From NCBI GenBank assembly GCA_029265715.1, contig JAJUGZ010000024.1:1-46697 (forward strand): a stretch of 46,697 nucleotides of DNA, in the 5' to 3' direction. Source of the stretch: Bacteroidota bacterium. Lineage in GTDB: Bacteria > Bacteroidota > Bacteroidia > Bacteroidales > Prolixibacteraceae. A model generated the notes under the pieces. That model was not told the DNA's origin, searched no databases, and saw only the letters and a program-made list of their open reading frames with translations. The position numbers and the translations under genes were made by a program. This document shows positions 41,088 to 46,697 of this stretch, one piece after another (positions within the stretch are counted from its first letter, which is position 1; every line of letters starts with the position of its first letter).

Positions 41088-43370
41088 TTAATGAAATTTC
41101 TCCGGATGGTGAATGATGAGGATCGAAGGACATAGGTTCAGCCATGGATACCGGGCATCCATTATTTTTTTCCAGCTTACATCGGATACCATCAGTAAAT
41201 CCTGTCCGCGAAGCAGCTCTTCGTCAACAGGTTTGTTCACGAGGTTGATGTGGTTGGGGGCAAACTGTTCGATGTAGCGGATGGATTCTTTGAATTCCGT
41301 TTCATTCCGGATTACACCCGCCACGTCGGCAATGGTAACCTGGGTTCCGGCATTGTGGATTATTTTCTGGATGTACGAAATCAGCGTCTGGTCGTGCCGG
41401 TCAAAAACCGGGACCAGGACACGGTCTGTTTTTTCAAAGTTGGTATCGATCAGGACCCCGACCGGTATTTTGCTGCCGGAAATAATTTGCCGGGTGCGTT
41501 CGTCGAAAGGTGAGTCGGCAAACAATTTTTCGCTGCCCGTAAATTTCCCGATAATCCGTTCCGGATTGATGACGTGCGTGGTGAATCCCAGTATTCGACC
41601 CAGCAAACTGCCTTCGAAGATGGATTGCCCGATCCCGATCAGCAACAAATCGTAGTTTCCTTTGCCAGCCACTTCGGCAATATCCGACTCAATGTCGTTT
41701 GACGGTTTAAACAGGGTTGTTATTTTTTGGTTCAGGGCCTGCGACTCCAGTAACACCGGTTCGAAGCTTTCCCGTTCATACTCATCGATGTTGTAGTGAT
41801 GAAGTTCGGTGCTGGGCGACAGGTGCATAACCGTGACTGCAACATTTCCGTTCGACTTTTTTATCAGGCTGTTGGCCAGCCGCAATAAGGATCGTCCCCG
41901 GATCGGGTTGCCAAACGAAATCAGTATCCGATATTTCCTGATCTGGCTGATTCCGTCAGCATCCGGAACTGGTTTCTTCCTGAAAATCCGGTCGGCCAAA
42001 TCGAGCGCGGGGCCGGTCATAAACGTAGTGACCAAGGCCATAATAACCAGCATGGCAAATATCTCAGAACTTAACACGCCCAGATCGTACCCGATGTTCA
42101 GGACAACCAGTTCCATCAGCCCGCGCGTATTCATCAGTGCCCCGATGGTAATGCTTTCGTGCCAGTTTTGTCCGACAAACCGGGCAGTCAGTGCGCCCCC
42201 CAGAAACTTTCCGGTTACCGCCACCAAAATAATCAGGGCTGTATCTTTCCACAATTCCGGATTGTTCAGTAACCCGATTTCGGTGCGAAGCCCGGTAAAT
42301 ACAAAGAACAGCGGCAGCAGTAAAACCATGGCAACGTCTTCAACTTTTTCGATGAAAATGTTCCTGAAGCGGGCATTTTCAGGCATAATCACGCCAGCCA
42401 TGAAGGCCCCGAAAAGAGCATGGATGCCGATAATTTCGGTTGTGTAGGCCGAAAGGATCAGGCATAAAAGGAAAATGGCAACAACCGATTTGTTCAGGTT
42501 TTCGCGGGAGGTGTGCAGTTCGCCGATCCGTCGCAGAAACGGGCGGACAAATTTGAGCATCAGAAAAACATATCCCAGGGCCAGTCCGATGGTGTACAAG
42601 GCGCTGACAAACGATCCGGCTTTGACGATGGCAATTACAACAGCCAGCAACGACCAGGCTGTTATATCGTCGGCTGCCGCACAGGTTATGACAACCGATC
42701 CCAGGCGGGTTTTGTGAATGCCCCGCTCCTGGACGATCCGCGCCAGCACAGGGAAAGCCGTAATGCTCATGGCAATGGCGATAAACAGGGCGAACGAGGA
42801 GAAGCGGATCCCTTCCGGGGCAAATGACGGGTAGATGTAGTAGGCCAGTCCGATCCCAAGGGTGAAAGGAATAATAATGCTTGCGTGGCTTATAACAATG
42901 GCATCGTGGGCTTTTGTTTTAAGCACTTTCAGGTCGAGTTCCATGCCAACGACAAACATGAAAAGAATAAGTCCGATTTGGCTCAGAAACTGGAGGTTGC
43001 CAAGCGAATTGTCGGGGAAAAGGGCTTCGGTGAAGCCGGGAAAATACATTCCGATCAGCGATGGCCCCAACACAATCCCGGCAATGATTTCGCCGATAAC
43101 CGTTGGTTGCCCGATTTTCCGGCAGATCCATCCCAAAAAACGGGCAACGACAATGATGGTCACAATCTGGGCCAGTAAAATTGCCAGCGGATGATGAAAA
43201 CTTTCAATGAACGATTCGCGAAAATCTAACCAGGGAGTTATGCTGGTTTGCCGGGTTACAATCTGGCGCCCTTCTTCAAGATATTGTCCCCAATCAATTA
43301 TTTGATAAATGATTGCAGAGAACCCTCCAATGACCAGTATATAGAACAGGATATTGCGGTATTTCTTCAT
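41088..43370 (-). CDS. CPA2-family monovalent cation:proton antiporter
   Basis: A 760-aa protein. One N-terminal membrane helix (about 9-26), then a 12-13 helix Na+/H+ exchanger domain (about 52-450) with GQPTVIGEIIAGIVLGPSLIG and HALFGAFMAGVIMP, and a soluble C-terminal part of about 300 residues resembling universal-stress-type domains (RILISFGNPIRGRSLLRLAN in pieces, DLLLIGIGQS). It exchanges K+ or Na+ for H+ at the inner membrane; the C-terminal part presumably regulates it. No Kef-type RCK sequence is evident. Confidence 0.93.
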   Translation of the reverse strand: MKKYRNILFYILVIGGFSAIIYQIIDWGQYLEEGRQIVTRQTSITPWLDFRESFIESFHHPLAILLAQIVTIIVVARFLGWICRKIGQPTVIGEIIAGIVLGPSLIGMYFPGFTEALFPDNSLGNLQFLSQIGLILFMFVVGMELDLKVLKTKAHDAIVISHASIIIPFTLGIGLAYYIYPSFAPEGIRFSSFALFIAIAMSITAFPVLARIVQERGIHKTRLGSVVITCAAADDITAWSLLAVVIAIVKAGSFVSALYTIGLALGYVFLMLKFVRPFLRRIGELHTSRENLNKSVVAIFLLCLILSAYTTEIIGIHALFGAFMAGVIMPENARFRNIFIEKVEDVAMVLLLPLFFVFTGLRTEIGLLNNPELWKDTALIILVAVTGKFLGGALTARFVGQNWHESITIGALMNTRGLMELVVLNIGYDLGVLSSEIFAMLVIMALVTTFMTGPALDLADRIFRKKPVPDADGISQIRKYRILISFGNPIRGRSLLRLANSLIKKSNGNVAVTVMHLSPSTELHHYNIDEYERESFEPVLLESQALNQKITTLFKPSNDIESDIAEVAGKGNYDLLLIGIGQSIFEGSLLGRILGFTTHVINPERIIGKFTGSEKLFADSPFDERTRQIISGSKIPVGVLIDTNFEKTDRVLVPVFDRHDQTLISYIQKIIHNAGTQVTIADVAGVIRNETEFKESIRYIEQFAPNHINLVNKPVDEELLRGQDLLMVSDVSWKKIMDARYPWLNLCPSILIIHHPEKFH

Positions 43371-43572
43371 CTTGTCCGATTGTTTTTAGTCAGAAATTAT
43401 GCCATGCGGATAATGATATAAATAAAGCCCGGTCATCTGAGAGGAATTCCGGACTTCATGATCATTCTTGCGTTTGTGTCTGTTGTAAAAATTGGAATAA
43501 TTCATCAAACAATGAACGGATTGGAGTCAAAGCTGTTCATTTTTGTAACAAGCAGGCAAAAAACAGGAACGA

Positions 43573-44292
43573 TTATTTTTCAACTAACCTCAGGAAATTG
43601 TTCCGGAAGGCGTCGCCCAGGGTCAGTGTCCTGAATTTCCCGTTACTGTCGGGCAATGTCGTTTCAATTTGGTCGTGAGAGAAGAAACGGACGCAGCGCA
43701 ACGCGATTATTTCCCGCTTATTAACCCGGCAAAACCGATCGGAGGGCAAAAGCTCCAAAAGCTGGTCGAACGAGATGTTTTTCAGGGTAAGCGTTTGGTT
43801 ATCGTCAAGCAAAACTATTTTGTCGCGGCTGTCGGTTGCCGAAACGGCAATGTAGCACAGGTTTTCGAAATACAGCAGTGTTTTGCCTTTGTCGGTGTTC
43901 AGCTGGACGAAGCTTTTTTGGGGGGCGGCATTCCGGAGCCGGTCGCGCATTTTTTCGATGGCTTTTTCGAACCGTTCTTTCCGGATTGGTTTCCGGATGT
44001 AATCCACCGCTTCAAGGTCAAATGCTTCGGCGGCATATTCACTGAAAGCGGTTGTGAAAATGATGGGGATGCCGGTCAGTAAGTTGGCGATGCTCAATCC
44101 GTCGAGCCCGGGCATGTGGATGTCGAGTATGCAGAAATCGAACTCAAGGGCATCCTTTTCCCGGAGGAAAATATCCGGCGAATTAAATGCTTTGACAACT
44201 TCCAGGTCCGGAACCTGGTCGCAAAGCATTTTCAGGTACGTCAAGCCTGGGAGCTCATCGTCTAATATCAAGCATCTTAGCTTTGTGTTCAA
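43573..44292 (-). CDS. LytTR-type response regulator
   Basis: A 239-aa protein. Receiver domain 1-125 with acidic pair D11/D12, phospho-acceptor D57 (FCILDIHMPGLDG), Thr in IIFTTAFSEYAAEAF and Lys in YIRKPIRKERF, followed by a LytTR DNA-binding domain (about 140-239, VNKREIIALRCVRFFSHDQ). Such regulators bind direct repeats. It overlaps the kinase gene by 38 bp, a translationally coupled pair transcribed from the promoter near 45043-45050. Confidence 0.94.
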   Translation of the reverse strand: MNTKLRCLILDDELPGLTYLKMLCDQVPDLEVVKAFNSPDIFLREKDALEFDFCILDIHMPGLDGLSIANLLTGIPIIFTTAFSEYAAEAFDLEAVDYIRKPIRKERFEKAIEKMRDRLRNAAPQKSFVQLNTDKGKTLLYFENLCYIAVSATDSRDKIVLLDDNQTLTLKNISFDQLLELLPSDRFCRVNKREIIALRCVRFFSHDQIETTLPDSNGKFRTLTLGDAFRNNFLRLVEK

Positions 44293-45025
44293 GCAGGTAT
44301 ATTTTTAAGTGGGCAATGTACACATCGCCTTCGGTAAAACGGTCGAGTTTGAAATTCTCCTTGTAAATAATTTTAAGCCTTTGCTCGAATGTTTTTTCGC
44401 CTATCCCGCCTTTTTCGCGTTGCATGGGCGTTTTGGGCGATATTTTATTGGCAACGGTAAGCCCGAATGTGTTGTCGCTAAACTCGAATGTTATCGAAAT
44501 AAACGAGTCGGGACTTTGCAGGTCGGCATGCTTAAAGGCGTTTTCAATCAGATTGGCGCAAATGAGCGGGGCCATTAGCCGTTGGTGGTAGAGCGGTTCC
44601 TGTTCGTTGATTTTCAGTTTAACTTTCAGGTCGAACAGCGGGCTTAGTTTTATCTTGTTGATTTCAATCAGGTTGCGGGCAAATTCAATTTCTTCGCACG
44701 GGGTCACGTATTTTTGACGGCTTTCATACAAGATGTAGTCGAGTACCCCGGCCAGTTTGTCAATTGTGTGGTATGTCTGAAAAGCGTGCGACTGGATCGA
44801 GTTCAGGATGTTTTTCAGCAAATGCGGGTTCAGGTTTGTTTCAAGCGATTCGAGCCGGGCCGAGTCGATTTGTTTTTCCAGTTGCCTGAACTTTTCAGCG
44901 GTAATGGATTGTTCTTTCCTGAGCCGGTTCAGTTTTAACAAAAGAAACACGATGACCGTTAAAAGCACGATCCCGGCTGTCAGGCACCCAATTATGATTA
45001 ACGGAATGTCGGCATTTGGTTCCAT
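44255..45025 (-). CDS. LytS-like sensor histidine kinase
   Basis: A 256-aa protein. One membrane helix (about 8-31), a short coiled coil, then a His_kinase domain with NPHLLKNILNSIQSH (phospho-acceptor H68) and a HATPase_c domain with LIENAFKHA (N box) and KGGIGEKTFEQRL in place of the G box. No extracytoplasmic sensor domain is present, so it probably senses through the membrane helix or a partner. The overlapping downstream gene is its regulator. Confidence 0.92.
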   Translation of the reverse strand: MEPNADIPLIIIGCLTAGIVLLTVIVFLLLKLNRLRKEQSITAEKFRQLEKQIDSARLESLETNLNPHLLKNILNSIQSHAFQTYHTIDKLAGVLDYILYESRQKYVTPCEEIEFARNLIEINKIKLSPLFDLKVKLKINEQEPLYHQRLMAPLICANLIENAFKHADLQSPDSFISITFEFSDNTFGLTVANKISPKTPMQREKGGIGEKTFEQRLKIIYKENFKLDRFTEGDVYIAHLKIYLLEHKAKMLDIRR

Positions 45026-45042
45026 TTTGAACGGCTTTTGAG

Positions 45043-45050
45043 CAAAGATA
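45043..45050 (-). promoter_or_regulatory. -7 box before the LytS/LytTR operon
   Basis: TATCTTTG on the minus strand matches TAnnTTTG exactly, 18 bp before the kinase ATG. The upstream TTTG is not clear. Confidence 0.45.
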
Positions 45051-45175
45051 TAAAATGGCCGAAAGAAAAGTCACTCCCTCAGCATCTTTATAAAATCTTT
45101 ATACCCTCCGGTAATTCCTGATAAAAGCCTTATGGATTGCGGTGCAATTTTGTATCGTAGTAAAAGATTCAGACA

Positions 45176-45379
45176 ATGGAACGCATGATTTATGATTTGA
45201 GAGAGAAACTTGTTCAACGAAGGAAGAATGAGATCAGAAGTTTGGAAAATTGCGAAGAAGACGGAAGCAGGGACCGTTATTTAATTACCTCAGGGAAGAT
45301 TGCCGAACTGGAATATTTGATCAGTTATATTGATGACTTGTTAGCTCACCATAGTCAACCACATAGCTCAACGCGATAG
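45176..45379 (+). CDS. Small hypothetical coiled-coil protein
   Basis: A 67-aa charged protein (MERMIYDLREKLVQRRKNEI...), predicted helical throughout, ending in a polar tail (HHSQPHSSTR). There is no signal or membrane segment. It lies 19 bp before the trkH-like gene in the same direction and may be translated with it. I recognise no family. Confidence 0.6.
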   Translation: MERMIYDLREKLVQRRKNEIRSLENCEEDGSRDRYLITSGKIAELEYLISYIDDLLAHHSQPHSSTR

Positions 45380-45398
45380 AACTTTAAAGAATCAGGAA

Positions 45399-46616
45399 AT
45401 GATACCTGTTTTCAATCATTTTGCAGTGTCGATTTTCGGTCGGAAAAAGAAGACGAAACGAGATGTTGATAACGAAACCTACCAGATTGTTCTGAAACAA
45501 ATCGGGACGTTGTTAAAGTTGTTGGGAATAATTTTGTTTGTTCCGTCGGTTGTTGCCATTATTTATTGCGAATGGTTTTCACTTCTGGGCTTTGTTTTGG
45601 CGGGGCTAATTGCATGGACGAGCGGATTCTTCATTTGTCAGGCTTATCGGAAAGCGGATGAACCCTATTACGACCAAGCTATGATGATTGCGGCTTCGGC
45701 TTGGTTGGTTCTGACCTTCGCTGGCGGGCTTCCGTTGTATTTCATTGCCTGGCTTACGCCGGATGCGGTTATGCAGCAATTTGTCCCGCAGGGAGCTGAT
45801 TACTCGTCAAGCCTGTTGTTTTTCAGGAATTACCTGCACTGTTTTTTTGAAAGCATGAGCGCTTATACAACAACGGGCCTGACAATGACCGTGCATGAGC
45901 CGTCGGTCGGGAAAGCGGTTTTGTTTTATCGTTCGTTTGCCCAGTGGATCGGTGGAGCAGGAGTGATTGTTTTGTCGCTGGCCATGCTTAAGCAGGGTTC
46001 GGGACGGAGCGTACAATTGCTGTACAGTTCCGAATCGACCGGGATGAAACTGAAGGCACGGGTAAAAGAAACTGCCCAAGTTATCTGGAAATCGTACCTT
46101 TTTGTTACGGTTTTCATTATCCTTTACCTGATTGCAGGCACCATCCTGATTTTGCCGGAATACCCGATAGGCGATACCGTTTTCGATGCGGTGAACCATG
46201 CCCTGGCCGGGCTTTCATCGGGAGGCTTCAGTACACTCGACGACAGTATTGCCAGTTATCATTCGGCCCGGATGGACTACCTGTATCTGCTGCCCATGAT
46301 TTTAGGTTCGTTTTCACTGCCGTTTTATTTTCGGGTCATCTTTCAGAGAAAGTTTAGTGAAATCTGGAATGATGTGCAAGCCCGATCATTGCTGATCCTT
46401 TTTTTCTTTGGAAGTATTGTCTTATCGCTTCTTCTTTTCGATGCGGGGATTGTCCCGGAGCCGGTCAGGGAAGGTGTTTTTCAGTATATCAGCGCTATTT
46501 CAACTACCGGTTGGCAAACCTCGAATATTCATGCCTGGGATGCCCGTTCCATTCTTTTTAGGGCATCTCTAAAAACCCCTTTTTCTCTGTCTATAGTTGA
46601 CGTCTTTGTTGCCTAA
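45399..46616 (+). CDS. trkH: TrkH potassium uptake protein, 3' end replaced (interrupted)
   Basis: A 405-aa frame, about 80-100 residues short of the usual length. Each Trk/Ktr protein needs four pore loops; I find P1 (TTTGLT, 157-162), P2 (SSGGF, 273-277) and P3 (STTGW, 368-372), but no P4 (normally GGSAGST-like). Family-like sequence ends near residue 387 (DARSILF), and the last 18 residues read into what looks like an IS end at about 46560. The protein as coded should not form a potassium channel. If intact it would be the inner-membrane K+ translocating subunit. The downstream half may lie beyond the window. Confidence 0.85.
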   Translation: MIPVFNHFAVSIFGRKKKTKRDVDNETYQIVLKQIGTLLKLLGIILFVPSVVAIIYCEWFSLLGFVLAGLIAWTSGFFICQAYRKADEPYYDQAMMIAASAWLVLTFAGGLPLYFIAWLTPDAVMQQFVPQGADYSSSLLFFRNYLHCFFESMSAYTTTGLTMTVHEPSVGKAVLFYRSFAQWIGGAGVIVLSLAMLKQGSGRSVQLLYSSESTGMKLKARVKETAQVIWKSYLFVTVFIILYLIAGTILILPEYPIGDTVFDAVNHALAGLSSGGFSTLDDSIASYHSARMDYLYLLPMILGSFSLPFYFRVIFQRKFSEIWNDVQARSLLILFFFGSIVLSLLLFDAGIVPEPVREGVFQYISAISTTGWQTSNIHAWDARSILFRASLKTPFSLSIVDVFVA

Positions 46617-46697
46617 GGCTGGGCCATGCTTCTTGTTGTTTTTTTTATAAAGCACACATAATCAGTGTTTTATGTTATTTTTTGTTGATTAATGGAC
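46561..46697. mobile_element. Probable terminal part of an insertion sequence
   Basis: Starts GGGCATCTCTAAAAACCCC, resembling IS terminal inverted repeats, exactly where trkH homology stops, after CTTTTTA. The sequence to the window end has no coding appearance and is AT-rich. The other end and target duplication lie outside, so the family is not assigned. Confidence 0.5.

Noticed and set aside
40765-41145. 126-codon minus-strand frame beside the antiporter
   Set aside because: It overlaps the solo palindromic repeat and the end of the antiporter gene; no family features.

Overview
The window looks like chromosomal DNA of a Bacteroidota bacterium, probably class Bacteroidia in the marine or sediment Marinilabiliales/Prolixibacteraceae range; the rank below phylum is inference. 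The evidence is a giant exported SprB-repeat adhesin with a type IX secretion C-terminal domain next to a PorP/SprF protein, GIN-domain (DUF2807) proteins, promoters of the TTTG-N19-TAnnTTTG type, mostly weak Shine-Dalgarno sites, and an rplM-rpsI-rpsB-tsf-pyrH-frr translation cluster.

Layout. 1-650: an array of roughly 147-bp units, each with a strong palindrome. 861-11615: a surface-adhesion locus of three exported Ig-like proteins, the third a 2206-aa SprB-repeat adhesin, followed by its SprF-like partner, with stretches rich in dispersed repeats between the genes. 11652-16120 (minus strand): the translation cluster with a long structured leader. 16310-23252: a small membrane protein, an O-antigen ligase-like protein, a 3-methyladenine DNA glycosylase, a predicted outer-membrane protein, an MFS/POT transporter and an S41 C-terminal processing protease. 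23332-27723: a receiver protein with a C-terminal membrane helix, pantothenate kinase CoaX, two diverged GIN-domain paralogues and an unknown helical protein. 27865-31707: rpsT with tRNA-Glu, OxyR, a coiled-coil lipoprotein and CorA. 31763-37716 (minus): a five-gene MacAB/TolC-type efflux operon. 38053-40111: a TIGR03915/TIGR03916 radical-SAM DNA-repair pair. 40263-46616: a GtrA protein, a CPA2 antiporter, a LytS/LytTR two-component system, a small coiled-coil protein, and a TrkH potassium transporter that loses its fourth pore loop where what looks like an insertion-sequence end begins.

How the parts work together. The adhesin and SprF form a type IX secretion substrate/anchor pair, and the two small exported proteins upstream share an N-terminal domain with the adhesin and may belong to the same surface structure. 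The efflux genes form a complete inner-membrane, periplasmic and outer-membrane path. The antiporter, two-component system and TrkH suggest an ion-homeostasis neighbourhood.

Both window ends lie in repeat-like DNA (the tandem array on the left, the probable IS end on the right), as expected if the window is a complete contig broken at repeats. The least explained signals are the two-hairpin repeats whose second stem changes sequence but keeps pairing, a 26-bp dyad upstream of coaX, structured leaders before rplM, rpsB and corA, and the membrane-anchored receiver.
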